In this document: piece by piece, positions 53,319 through 61,160 of the stretch | How positions within the stretch are numbered: position 1 is the first letter of the stretch | How the letters are laid out: each line of letters begins with the position of its first letter | Source of the DNA: Haliscomenobacter sp040403615 | GTDB lineage: Bacteria; Bacteroidota; Bacteroidia; Chitinophagales; Saprospiraceae | Assembly (NCBI RefSeq): GCF_040403615.1 | Contig: NZ_JBBAKG010000021.1 | Span: 1-64,000 of the forward strand | DNA length: 64,000 bases | Direction of reading: 5' to 3' | Made by a program: the position numbers and the translations under genes | The notes under the pieces: model-generated | The model's database searches: none | What the model was told of the DNA's origin: nothing | Seen by the model: only the letters and a program-made list of their open reading frames with translations

Positions 53319-53350
53319 GTGTAGAGGCGCGATGCATCGCGTCTCTACAC
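53319..53350. repeat. Palindrome between sod and the copper ATPase gene
   Basis: GTGTAGAGGCGCGATG and CATCGCGTCTCTACAC, 32 bases, symmetric apart from one mismatched pair. A degenerate relative, GATAGGGACGCGATGAATCGTGTTCCTATC, is at 59095-59124. A common intergenic repeat type; it could also terminate the sod transcript. Confidence 0.6.
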
Positions 53351-53368
53351 CAAAACCACAAACCAATA

Positions 53369-55474
53369 ATGAAACCACTGATCGAATTGACTGTTGAGGG
53401 AATGGATTGCGCCAATTGTGCGGCGGGCATCACCCGCTATTTGGAGCGCAAGGGGTTGGAAGATGTATACGTCAATTTTCAAACGAGAGAGGTTCGGTTT
53501 CGATTGGCAAGCGAAGATTTTACCATTGAAGAGGCCAAAGGTGGCATTCGAAAATTGGGCTATACCGTAGTAGAACCCGAGCAAAAGCAGGATTTTTGGA
53601 CGCTGGAACGCAAATTGCTTATTGCTGCTATTTTTACCCTTCCCCTTTTATTGGGGCATCTGTTGATGTCGGTAGGCATCCATCTTCCTATTGTACACAA
53701 TGCCTGGCTGCAATTCTTGATTTGTTTGCCCGTGCTGTTTATTGGGGTTTGGCATTTTGGCAAAAGTGCCTGGAGTTCCATCCGCAATGGAGTGCCAAAC
53801 ATGGATGTACTCATTTTTATTGGAGGCACTGCGGCCTTTGTATACAGCCTGGTCGGTACACTGAGTGGCGAGCGGCAATACATTTTTTACGAGACTTCCG
53901 CCACCATTTTTACCCTGGTTTTGCTCGGCAACTGGATCGAAAAAAGAGCTGTAGCACAAACGACCACGGCCATCACGGATCTGGCCGAATTACAAGTGGA
54001 GCATGCGCGCAGAGTCATGCCTTCCGGAACAGTGGTTGGTATTCATTATCCTGAAATCCAGGTTGGGTATATTTTACAGGTAAATGAAGGCGATAAAGTA
54101 CCCGCCGATGGCGAAATATTCATCGGGCAGGCCAGCATAGATGAGTCGCTGCTAACCGGAGAAAGCCTCCCCATCAACAAACAATTGGGCGATCAGGTGA
54201 TTGGTGGATCGCTGGTATTGAGTGGCAATTTTCAATTGAAAGTAAGTGCCATTGGCAAAAAATCAGTGTTGGGTCAAATGATCGAATTGATCAAAACTGC
54301 CCAACAAGACAAGCCAGATATCCAGCGTTTGGCAGATAAAATCAGCGCCATTTTTGTTCCTGCCGTCATCAGTATCTCCGTATTGACCTTCTTGTTGAGC
54401 TATTTTGTTTTTGACGTAGCCTTTAAAAATGCCCTGATGAATGCCATTGCAGTACTGGTCATTTCCTGTCCATGTGCGATGGGGCTGGCTACACCCACGG
54501 CTGTAATGGTTGGGGTAGGGCGCTTGGCGCGCAACGGAATTTTGGTGAAGGGAGGTAAAACCCTGGAGATATTTGCCAGCATCCGGAATATTGTTTTTGA
54601 TAAAACGGGAACCCTGACTACCGGGCAATTTGTGGTGGAGCAGATTGATTGCGTCCCAACGGTGCAAGAAACAACGGTATGCAACCTCATTTATGACCTG
54701 GAGCTCCATTCTTCGCATCCCATCGCCAAGTCATTGGTGTTGGAAATGGAACCCCGCATCAGCCTCAATGGGCAAAGATTGGGCCCAACGATGTTGAACA
54801 GAGTAGAGGAAGAAAAAGGAAAAGGAATGACGGGCTACGATGAAGCGGGCAACAGCTACGAATTTGGCGCTTCAGAAAATGGCAGTGGAACCTTGCTGCT
54901 GCGCAAAAACGGCCTCCAAATCGCTGAGCTTACCCTCAACGATACCCTCAAACCAGAAGCCAAAGCTTGCATTGATGCCCTCAAATCTAAAAATGTTGAA
55001 GCCTACATTCTGAGTGGAGACAAACAAGCCAAAACGGCAATAGTTGCTAATGCACTGGGGATCACCCATTTTTTTGCGGCCCAAACACCCGCGCAAAAAC
55101 TGACTCAAATTGAGCAATTGAGCAAACAAGCGCCTACTGCCATGGTGGGCGATGGCATCAACGATGCGCCAGCATTGGCCAAAGCCACCATTGGGGTCTC
55201 CTTGAGCAATGCGTCGCAGGCGGCTATTCAATCCGCTCAAATTGTACTACTGAACGGAAACCTGGATCGATTGCCCACTGCTTTGGCAATTTGTAGCCAT
55301 ACGGTATTGACCATCAAGCAAAGCTTGTATTGGGCATTTGCTTACAACATCGTTGCGATCCCGATGGCAGCCATGGGCTATTTGAATCCCATGTGGGGTG
55401 CCTTGTTTATGGGTTTTTCGGACGTGGTGGTGATTGGCAATGCCATTCGGCTGAAATACAAACGGATCAACTGA
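53369..55474 (+). CDS. P-type copper-exporting ATPase (CopA-like)
   Basis: A 701-residue P1B ATPase; the ATG at 53369 gives a normal N-terminus, while one 57 bases upstream falls in a palindrome. It has one N-terminal metal-binding domain (MDCANC, near residues 12-17), eight membrane helices, the ion-binding CPC in SCPCAMGLATPTAV, the phosphorylated DKTGT, the SHPIAKS nucleotide motif and GDGINDAPAL. P1B-1 features fit Cu+ export from the cytoplasm. It sits after an exported superoxide dismutase, whose stress role is compatible. No CueR-like regulator is adjacent. Confidence 0.93.
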   Translation: MKPLIELTVEGMDCANCAAGITRYLERKGLEDVYVNFQTREVRFRLASEDFTIEEAKGGIRKLGYTVVEPEQKQDFWTLERKLLIAAIFTLPLLLGHLLMSVGIHLPIVHNAWLQFLICLPVLFIGVWHFGKSAWSSIRNGVPNMDVLIFIGGTAAFVYSLVGTLSGERQYIFYETSATIFTLVLLGNWIEKRAVAQTTTAITDLAELQVEHARRVMPSGTVVGIHYPEIQVGYILQVNEGDKVPADGEIFIGQASIDESLLTGESLPINKQLGDQVIGGSLVLSGNFQLKVSAIGKKSVLGQMIELIKTAQQDKPDIQRLADKISAIFVPAVISISVLTFLLSYFVFDVAFKNALMNAIAVLVISCPCAMGLATPTAVMVGVGRLARNGILVKGGKTLEIFASIRNIVFDKTGTLTTGQFVVEQIDCVPTVQETTVCNLIYDLELHSSHPIAKSLVLEMEPRISLNGQRLGPTMLNRVEEEKGKGMTGYDEAGNSYEFGASENGSGTLLLRKNGLQIAELTLNDTLKPEAKACIDALKSKNVEAYILSGDKQAKTAIVANALGITHFFAAQTPAQKLTQIEQLSKQAPTAMVGDGINDAPALAKATIGVSLSNASQAAIQSAQIVLLNGNLDRLPTALAICSHTVLTIKQSLYWAFAYNIVAIPMAAMGYLNPMWGALFMGFSDVVVIGNAIRLKYKRIN

Positions 55475-55489
55475 ATTTGATCCGTTTGT
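55458..55489 (+). terminator. Hairpin spanning the stop codon of the copper ATPase
   Basis: ACAAACGGATCAA (55458-55470) and TTGATCCGTTTGT (55477-55489) form a perfect 13-bp stem. The TGA stop lies in the six-base loop. It could stop transcription from both convergent genes, but lacks a T run. Confidence 0.55.
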
Positions 55490-55524
55490 AGATTGATATG
55501 TAATTGTCCAAAAAACAATCAGCC

Positions 55525-56256
55525 CTATTCTTCCAACTTCTTCCAGTCAATCCTTTTCCACCACCACTTGAAGTTCCACTCTGACATGTTTTCTGCGGCC
55601 ACCATGACCATGACCTTGTTGTCGAGAACCATGTGCATGAAGGCTTGGTTTTCGGCTTCATTGTAGCCCTCCACGTATTTTAAGCCATTCCATTCGCCCG
55701 TTTTTTGGCGCACATTGTCGTCGTCAATGTCAAATTCGTTTTCAAATACCCCACTGAATGAACCAGCAATGTTCCCAATTGCGCCGCCCATCACAATTAC
55801 CGCTACTTTTTGATTGCCCTTGGTGTATTCTACTTCAGCGTTGGATACCAGTCCCATGGCATTTTGGAAGTTGTATTCGGTTCTTTTGAACCATCCTATG
55901 CGGTCAGGAAACATGTTGCGTAATGTCTTAGCATCCAGCTTTTTGCCTGAACCATCAAAATTTAGTTCGAAATCATCGAATGTTTTTTCCAGGTCCTTGC
56001 CGTTGAATTCAGTCTTGCCTTCATCGCTTGAAATGTCCAGGTGGAAACCACCTTTGTCCTTGCCGTTCTTTTTGTTGCCTTTTCCGGAGGCATCAATTTT
56101 TACATCGCCATCTTTGGTCGAAATACTCAGGTGAAAGCCGTCTTCTTCTTTTTCGGCTTCACGGGCTGCTTTCTCAGTACTTAGATTGTTGCATCCCAAA
56201 AGGCTCAATCCCAGGAGTAAGCCTACCAGTCCATTTAGCTTAAATTTTAGTTCCAT
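55525..56256 (-). CDS. Lipoprotein of unknown function with internal repeats
   Basis: A 243-residue lipoprotein (GLLLGLSLLGC, Cys22). The first half of the mature chain is acidic and repetitive: EDGFHLSISTKDGD and KGGFHLDISSDEG are about 30 residues apart. The second half is a more regular alpha/beta region ending in a Trp-rich segment (NFKWWWKRIDW). I do not recognise the family. It is convergent with the copper ATPase gene and divergent from the hydroxyacyl-CoA dehydrogenase gene. Confidence 0.65.
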   Translation of the reverse strand: MELKFKLNGLVGLLLGLSLLGCNNLSTEKAAREAEKEEDGFHLSISTKDGDVKIDASGKGNKKNGKDKGGFHLDISSDEGKTEFNGKDLEKTFDDFELNFDGSGKKLDAKTLRNMFPDRIGWFKRTEYNFQNAMGLVSNAEVEYTKGNQKVAVIVMGGAIGNIAGSFSGVFENEFDIDDDNVRQKTGEWNGLKYVEGYNEAENQAFMHMVLDNKVMVMVAAENMSEWNFKWWWKRIDWKKLEE

Positions 56257-56405
56257 TAGGGTTGTTTGTTATTTTTGGTTATATCGACAAAACTATGTGC
56301 CTACGTAAAGCCCCGCTGAAAAATTCGACAAATCCCGGCTTTTCCAAAACCAACGTTGAAAAATGCAGGAGTTCGCAGTACCTTAGCCCGGCTAATTTTA
56401 TTGCA

Positions 56406-57296
56406 ATGAACAACATCAGTGTGATTGGAGCAGGTACCATGGGAAATGGCATCGCTCATGTTTTTGCTCAATATGGACATCAGGTTACCTTGGTTGACGT
56501 ATCGGAGCAAGCTCTGGAAAAGGCCTTGGCCACCATTGGCGCCAATCTGGACCGCATGGTCAAAAAGGAAAGCATCCAACCTGCCGACAAAGACCGCACC
56601 TTGGCGAATATCCATACTGCTACGAGCATAGAGCAAGGGGTTGCCCAAGCCAATTTGGTGGTGGAAGCAGCTACCGAAAACAGTGCCTTGAAGCTTCAGA
56701 TTTTCAAAAATTTGGATGCCTTTGCCCCATCTGCTGCCATCCTGGCTACCAACACCTCGTCTATCTCCATCACCCAAATTGCGGCAGCTACCCAGCGCCC
56801 AGCGCAAGTGATCGGGATGCACTTCATGAATCCTGTACCTGTAATGAAACTGGTGGAGGTGATTCGCGGTTTTGACACCAGCGACGATACGACCCGCATC
56901 ATCATGGAGCTATCCCAATCCTTGGGCAAAGTACCCGTAGAAGTCAACGATTACCCCGGATTTGTGGCCAACCGCATTTTGATGCCGATGATCAACGAGG
57001 CGATTTATGCCTTGTACGAAGGAGTTGCCGGCGTGACCGAGATCGATACGGTGATGAAATTGGGCATGGCGCACCCTATGGGGCCATTGCAATTGGCTGA
57101 TTTTATTGGCTTGGACGTCTGCTTGTCGATCCTTAAAGTATTGCAAGACGGATTTGGTCAACCCAAATATGCCCCTTGTCCCTTGTTGGTCAATATGGTG
57201 ACTGCGGGCAAGTTGGGTGTAAAGAGCAATGAAGGTTTTTATCAGTATACACCTGGTTCAAAAGAATTGATTCCCGCAAAGCATTTCACCCGTTAA
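56406..57296 (+). CDS. 3-hydroxybutyryl-CoA dehydrogenase
   Basis: A 296-residue NAD(P)-dependent enzyme; the ATG is chosen because it begins MNNISVIGAGTMGNGIAH, the Rossmann motif, whereas upstream in-frame starts add 48 unlike residues. It has the active-site His in IGMHFMNPVPVMKLVEV, the PVEVNDYPGFVANRIL hinge and the C-terminal dimer domain with HPMGPLQLADFIGLD. It reduces acetoacetyl-CoA or oxidises 3-hydroxybutyryl-CoA, in butyrate, polyhydroxybutyrate or beta-oxidation. The SDR gene follows at 2 bases, so it is one transcript. Confidence 0.93.
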   Translation: MNNISVIGAGTMGNGIAHVFAQYGHQVTLVDVSEQALEKALATIGANLDRMVKKESIQPADKDRTLANIHTATSIEQGVAQANLVVEAATENSALKLQIFKNLDAFAPSAAILATNTSSISITQIAAATQRPAQVIGMHFMNPVPVMKLVEVIRGFDTSDDTTRIIMELSQSLGKVPVEVNDYPGFVANRILMPMINEAIYALYEGVAGVTEIDTVMKLGMAHPMGPLQLADFIGLDVCLSILKVLQDGFGQPKYAPCPLLVNMVTAGKLGVKSNEGFYQYTPGSKELIPAKHFTR

Positions 57297-57298
57297 GC

Positions 57299-58096
57299 AT
57301 GAAAAAAGTAGTTTTGGTAACCGGAGCATCTTCTGGACTTGGAGAGGCATTGGCCACTATTTTGGCACAAAAAGGATATACTGTATACGGAACCAGCCGC
57401 AAGCCAGGTGCAGAAAGTCGCTTTACCTTGTTGGCAATGGATGTGCAAGATGCCGCAAGCGTACAAGCGGCAGTAGCTCAAATCATCGCCGAGCAAGGCC
57501 AAATCGATGTCTTGATCAACAATGCCGGAGTTGGGATTGCCGGGCCATTGGAAGTGACTTCCATCGAAAGCATCCAACAAGCATTTGATACCAATGTGTT
57601 TGGCCTGGTACGGGTCTCACAAGCGGTTTTGCCGCACATGCGCAAAGCGGAGTCAGGGAAAATCATCAACATCAGTTCGATTGCATCCGAAGTGGCTTTG
57701 CCTTATCGGGCCCTGTACAGCGCCACCAAGGCTTCGGTAGACCGCATCACGGAATCCCTGCGCCTGGAGGTGGGGCGGTTTGGCATCCAGGCTTGTGCCA
57801 TTCAGGCCGGAGACATTCAAACGGCCATCACGGCGCACCGCATCATGGAATACGCCGCCGATCATCCTGCATATGGGGAGGTTTTTGCCAAAGTAGCCCA
57901 AAAAATGAACGATGGCGTAAGCAAGGGATCTTCTGCGCAATTCATGGCCTCGGAGATCATCAAAATCCTGGAAAAGCCTACGCTGAAAAAAATCTACCCG
58001 GTAGGCAAGACTTACCAGAAACTCTCGCTTACCTTGAAAAAACTGCTTCCAGCGGGGCTTTTTGAAAAAGTGATCAAGGGGTACACGCAGTCTTGA
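57299..58096 (+). CDS. Short-chain dehydrogenase/reductase
   Basis: A 265-residue SDR enzyme with the cofactor motif TGASSGLGEALAT (about 8-20), NNAGVGIAGPLE and the catalytic Ser-Tyr-Lys set (INISSIASEVA, YSATKAS with Tyr near 141 and Lys near 145). It reduces or oxidises a carbonyl/hydroxyl group; the substrate is unknown. Its gene starts 2 bases after the hydroxyacyl-CoA dehydrogenase stop, suggesting a related lipid step. Confidence 0.9.
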   Translation: MKKVVLVTGASSGLGEALATILAQKGYTVYGTSRKPGAESRFTLLAMDVQDAASVQAAVAQIIAEQGQIDVLINNAGVGIAGPLEVTSIESIQQAFDTNVFGLVRVSQAVLPHMRKAESGKIINISSIASEVALPYRALYSATKASVDRITESLRLEVGRFGIQACAIQAGDIQTAITAHRIMEYAADHPAYGEVFAKVAQKMNDGVSKGSSAQFMASEIIKILEKPTLKKIYPVGKTYQKLSLTLKKLLPAGLFEKVIKGYTQS

Positions 58097-58213
58097 TTTA
58101 TTGCTCGAATTATTTCATAAAGTCTAGTGTGCCATTGAGTATTTCTTCTTTCTATTGACAAAAGTCATTCAAAAGCACTCTATTGCATCAACGCAGGATC
58201 ATATACCTCCCGG

Positions 58214-58221
58214 TAACTTTG
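58214..58221 (+). promoter_or_regulatory. Putative -7 element of the universal stress protein gene
   Basis: TAACTTTG matches TAnnTTTG, 21 bases before the ATG. The nearest TTG (58183-58185) is 28 bases away, too far for a good -33. Confidence 0.45.
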
Positions 58222-58242
58222 GCATAGAAAATCAACCTAGCC

Positions 58243-59085
58243 ATGAAAAAGATCCTTGTTCCAACCGACTTCTCCGACAATGCCCGCCAAGCGTTGGACG
58301 TTGCCGTTCATGTTGCCAAAAAAATCGACGCTGAAATCGTTTTACTCCACGTGAACGAACAAATCGGCGCGGCACTACCTGTATCCGAATACTATTACAC
58401 CTATGATCGATCCATTGAGGAAAAATACCTCAACATGGTGCACGAAAACCTGGAAAAACTCTTGGAAGAGGTAGCTGCTGAACTGGACAACAAAAATGTG
58501 CGTACCTCGGTCATCGGTGGGCCCTTCTCAACGATTATTGAGGATGTGGTTAAAACTGAAGGTATTGACCTGATTGTGATGGGTACCAAAGGAGCATCTG
58601 GCTTGAAAGAATTCTTTGTAGGTTCTAATACCGAAAAGATTGTGCGCATCGTGAATTGCCCGGTGCTAGCCGTACATGACAATGCGACGCTTGAATTCAA
58701 GACCATCGTGGTTCCCACTACTCTTGAATCTGATCAAAAGAAACTTTTTGAAGGCTTGCGCGATTGGGAAGCCATTTTTGGTGGGAAATTCTTCCTATTG
58801 TACATCAACAATCCCGGAGCATACCGAAATGATGCCGATATCGAAGCCCGTGAAAAAGCATTGCTTGAATCAACGGGTTTGAAAAATGTCGAAATTTTCA
58901 AGACCGAAACTTTTACCCTAAACGAAGAACAGGTCATTTTTGACTTTGCCAAAGAACACAACGCCGACCTGATCGTGATGGGCACACACCAACGCCGCGG
59001 TTTGTCCCACATTTTGCTGGGCAGCTTGACCGAGGATACCATCAACCACGCTGCTATTCCGGTGCTGGCAATTCCGTTGAAATAG
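58243..59085 (+). CDS. Universal stress protein with two Usp domains
   Basis: A 280-residue protein formed of two UspA folds (about 1-145 and 150-280). The first has KKILVPTDFSDNARQAL and VMGTKGASGLKEFFVGSNTEKIV, with the GxxGxxxGS-type ATP-binding loop. The second has LIVMGTHQRRGLSHILLGSLTEDTIN with a similar loop. Such tandem proteins bind ATP or function in stress survival by unknown means. It is monocistronic with a TAACTTTG element 21 bases upstream. Confidence 0.92.
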   Translation: MKKILVPTDFSDNARQALDVAVHVAKKIDAEIVLLHVNEQIGAALPVSEYYYTYDRSIEEKYLNMVHENLEKLLEEVAAELDNKNVRTSVIGGPFSTIIEDVVKTEGIDLIVMGTKGASGLKEFFVGSNTEKIVRIVNCPVLAVHDNATLEFKTIVVPTTLESDQKKLFEGLRDWEAIFGGKFFLLYINNPGAYRNDADIEAREKALLESTGLKNVEIFKTETFTLNEEQVIFDFAKEHNADLIVMGTHQRRGLSHILLGSLTEDTINHAAIPVLAIPLK

Positions 59086-59094
59086 ATTTGACTG

Positions 59095-59124
59095 GATAGG
59101 GACGCGATGAATCGTGTTCCTATC
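59095..59124. repeat. Degenerate copy of the ACGCGAT palindrome
   Basis: GATAGGGACGCGATGAATCGTGTTCCTATC is an imperfect palindrome related to 53319-53350. It lies between the convergent universal stress protein and Uma2 genes. Confidence 0.5.
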
Positions 59125-59719
59125 CTCGTTTATTCAATACGTCTGCAACAGACAACTCAAAATCTGGCAATACGGGAGCAGCAGAACATTGCATGTCTGC
59201 GGTCAAAACAGTCATGTTCCGTAGATCTCCTCCGGTAAACACGTGAACTTCACCAGTCAAAGGCAAAATGTGCCAAACTACCTGGACTCCTGCAGCACGG
59301 TAATCTTGCATTTTAAGGAAAACCCGATTGATGGCATCATGATTGGAAATGATTTCAATGACAAATTGCGGAACCGGGCGAACACCATCAGCTGCGGCTT
59401 GAATTTGTGCAGAACTGAAATAAGCTATATCTGGGCGACGGTGTTTGTTGAGGAAAAAAACATCTCCTTCTGTAATCAAAGCTCCATCCATCAAACTTTG
59501 GGACTGGAGGCCATAAAAGAAATTTTGTAGGTTCTGAATGATGTAAAATCGGGTGTAGTCCACTGTTCGTCTGGTTTTTTCCACTACACCATTCAGCCAT
59601 TCGTATTTGTAGGCGTCTTCTCGGCTAAGGTATTTGCGTTGAAAAAGCTCCCAAGAAATCAGGCCATCCTTGGCCTTTCCGTGGGTATTTTCCGTGCTGG
59701 TAGCGGTTGCATTTGCCAT
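59120..59719 (-). CDS. Uma2-family (DUF820) restriction endonuclease-like protein
   Basis: A 199-residue protein of the Uma2/DUF820 family, PD-(D/E)xK-like fold. Visible are the starting EDAYKYEWLNG (about 35-45), PDIAYFSSAQ (about 95-104) and FVIEIISNHD (about 119-128), in which the Asp and Glu form the metal site. No partner methylase is present. The family is abundant in cyanobacteria and Bacteroidota and its role is unsettled. The gene lies just downstream, on the minus strand, of structured element copy 2. Confidence 0.85.
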   Translation of the reverse strand: MANATATSTENTHGKAKDGLISWELFQRKYLSREDAYKYEWLNGVVEKTRRTVDYTRFYIIQNLQNFFYGLQSQSLMDGALITEGDVFFLNKHRRPDIAYFSSAQIQAAADGVRPVPQFVIEIISNHDAINRVFLKMQDYRAAGVQVVWHILPLTGEVHVFTGGDLRNMTVLTADMQCSAAPVLPDFELSVADVLNKRG

Positions 59720-59738
59720 TGGTATTCTTTTTAATAGT

Positions 59739-59856
59739 GGGGCAAAAATAAGTGTTTCATTTTCTCAGAGCCAAAGGACTAGATGAGGCACTTAAAATGA
59801 AACGCTTACTCATCTAGTCCTTTGGCAAAATGAAACACTTATTTTTTTACCGCCCC
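59739..59856. repeat. Structured palindromic element, copy 2 (conserved loop)
   Basis: An outer stem joins 59739-59763 with 59827-59856, a six-base bulge (CTCAGA) follows on the left, and a perfect 18-bp inner stem (59770-59787 with 59809-59826) closes a 21-base loop (59788-59808). Many stem positions differ from copy 1 yet stay paired, as in TTAGATAAG/CTTATCTAA against CTAGATGAG/CTCATCTAG. Confidence 0.8.
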
Positions 59857-59938
59857 AGACTCTGTAAACAAAGTTAGTTTATTTCTGGTTAAAAGCCAAA
59901 CAGCCGTTCAATGGCAAAAACCTCACAGTTTTAGTATG

Positions 59939-60053
59939 ACGCAAAAAATTACTTCCCGATTTTTTAAGTGGGTTTTGAATAGGAAGCTCACTTGAAATGA
60001 ACCGTTCTGCTTCCTATTCAAAACCCAAAATCGGGAAGTTAATTTTTCTGCGT
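59939..60053. repeat. Structured palindromic element, copy 3 (conserved loop)
   Basis: An outer stem joins 59939-59963 with 60027-60053, a six-base bulge (TTAAGT) follows on the left, and a perfect 18-bp inner stem (59970-59987 with 60009-60026) closes a 21-base loop (59988-60008). The stems are unrelated in sequence to copies 1 and 2, but 15 of 21 loop bases agree in all three copies. It starts 83 bases after copy 2. Confidence 0.8.
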
Positions 60054-60069
60054 TAATTGCTGGAATTAC

Positions 60070-60099
60070 TTGACAATTCCCAAATTCCCACTAACTTTG
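60070..60099 (+). promoter_or_regulatory. Bacteroidota promoter TTG-N19-TAACTTTG
   Basis: TTG at 60070-60072, 19 bases, then TAACTTTG at 60092-60099, an excellent fit to the Bacteroidota consensus, 19 bases before the ATG of the membrane-protein gene. The -7 element overlaps the palindrome at 60094-60110. Confidence 0.65.
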
Positions 60100-60110
60100 T
60101 ATTTCAAAGT
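60094..60110. promoter_or_regulatory. Putative operator of the winged-helix regulator, site 1
   Basis: ACTTTGTATTTCAAAGT is a 17-base near-palindrome overlapping the -7 element. The near-identical site 2 (61136-61152) lies before the third gene. Both end 8 bases before the ATG they precede. A dimer bound here would block RNA polymerase. Confidence 0.55.
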
Positions 60111-60118
60111 ACTTCAAA

Positions 60119-60763
60119 ATGATCGAACCACAGCATCAGCAATCTTTGGACACCCTGCAAGAGATTCGTTCCTTGATGGAGCGTTCGTCCCGCTTTATAT
60201 CACTCAGCGGCTTATCGGGCGTGAGTGCGGGCATATTTGCATTGATTGGCGCAGCGGTTGCCGGGATTTATTTGGGGCGCTTTGATACACAGGAATTGAA
60301 CTACGAAAACTTCTTTGAAATCGAGCGTTGGGGCATCAAGGCTGGCGTTTTTTTATTGATGGATGCGGTATTGGTTTTCATTTTCGCTGTGCTATCTGCA
60401 ATTTATTTCACTACCCGCAAGGCGAAGTTAAAAGGGCTACCCATCTGGGACGCCGTTTCCCGCCGCTTGTTGTGGAGCCTGGCTACCCCTTTGATTGCTG
60501 GAGGTGTATTTATTTTGGCTTTGTTGTACCAAGGCATTGTGGGGCTGGTGGCACCTTGTACCTTGTTGTTTTACGGACTTGCTTTGGTAAACGCCAGCAA
60601 ATATACCCTTGACGACGTGCGGCAATTGGGCTATGTCGAAATTGTACTTGGACTGATTACCTGTTTCAACATTGGCTATGGACTCGAAAGTTGGGCTTTG
60701 GGCTTTGGGATATTGCACATCGCCTACGGACTCTACATGTATTACAAATACGAACGCTCATAA
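60119..60763 (+). CDS. Multi-pass membrane protein of unknown function
   Basis: A 214-residue protein with five or six hydrophobic helices, starting at the first ATG after the promoter. The N-terminus is soluble (MIEPQHQQSLDTLQEIRSLMERS); its helical character could be a cytoplasmic contact for a partner. No transport motif is seen. It is the first gene of an operon with the winged-helix regulator, whose gene starts 12 bases after its stop, and the DUF4173 protein. The three together are probably a membrane system with its own regulator. Confidence 0.65.
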   Translation: MIEPQHQQSLDTLQEIRSLMERSSRFISLSGLSGVSAGIFALIGAAVAGIYLGRFDTQELNYENFFEIERWGIKAGVFLLMDAVLVFIFAVLSAIYFTTRKAKLKGLPIWDAVSRRLLWSLATPLIAGGVFILALLYQGIVGLVAPCTLLFYGLALVNASKYTLDDVRQLGYVEIVLGLITCFNIGYGLESWALGFGILHIAYGLYMYYKYERS

Positions 60764-60775
60764 CGACTGAAGGAG

Positions 60776-61117
60776 ATGAAAATACTCATTGATGGCTTGA
60801 GCGATACTTTTGACAACCGGGTGCGGTTGGGGATCATGTCCATGTTGATGGTCAATGACTGGGTAGAATTCACGAGTTTTAAAACCATGCTTGACCTGAC
60901 CGATGGCCGCCTGGCCAGCCACCTCAAAGTTTTGGAAGGGGAGACCTACATCGAAGTACAAAAACAATTCATTGGCCGTAAGCCCAATACCTCATACCGG
61001 GCTACCGCTCAAGGCCGCAAAGCGTTCAACGACCATTTGGATGCATTGGAAAAACTGCTCAATCTCCGTTCGACAAATGGAGAAAAGCCCAGCGAAAATG
61101 ATGATATAGCGCAATAA
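60776..61117 (+). CDS. Winged-helix transcriptional regulator (MarR/ArsR-like)
   Basis: A 113-residue DNA-binding protein. Its middle holds a helix-turn-helix (FKTMLDLTDGRLASHLKVLEG, about 38-58) and a wing (TYIEVQKQFIGRKPNTSYRATAQGRKAF). It resembles the HTH_34/PadR-like group that reacts to small ligands or partner proteins. It is the second gene of the operon; the repeated 17-bp palindrome before the first and third genes is the natural candidate for its operator. Confidence 0.85.
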   Translation: MKILIDGLSDTFDNRVRLGIMSMLMVNDWVEFTSFKTMLDLTDGRLASHLKVLEGETYIEVQKQFIGRKPNTSYRATAQGRKAFNDHLDALEKLLNLRSTNGEKPSENDDIAQ

Positions 61118-61135
61118 CGTTTTTTTTTAACCCAA

Positions 61136-61152
61136 ACTTTGAAATTCAAAGT
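61136..61152. promoter_or_regulatory. Putative operator, site 2
   Basis: ACTTTGAAATTCAAAGT is a perfect 17-base palindrome, followed after 8 bases by the ATG of the DUF4173 gene. Spacing and flanking ACTT(T/C)AAAATG are the same as at site 1. Confidence 0.6.
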
Positions 61153-61160
61153 ACTTTAAA

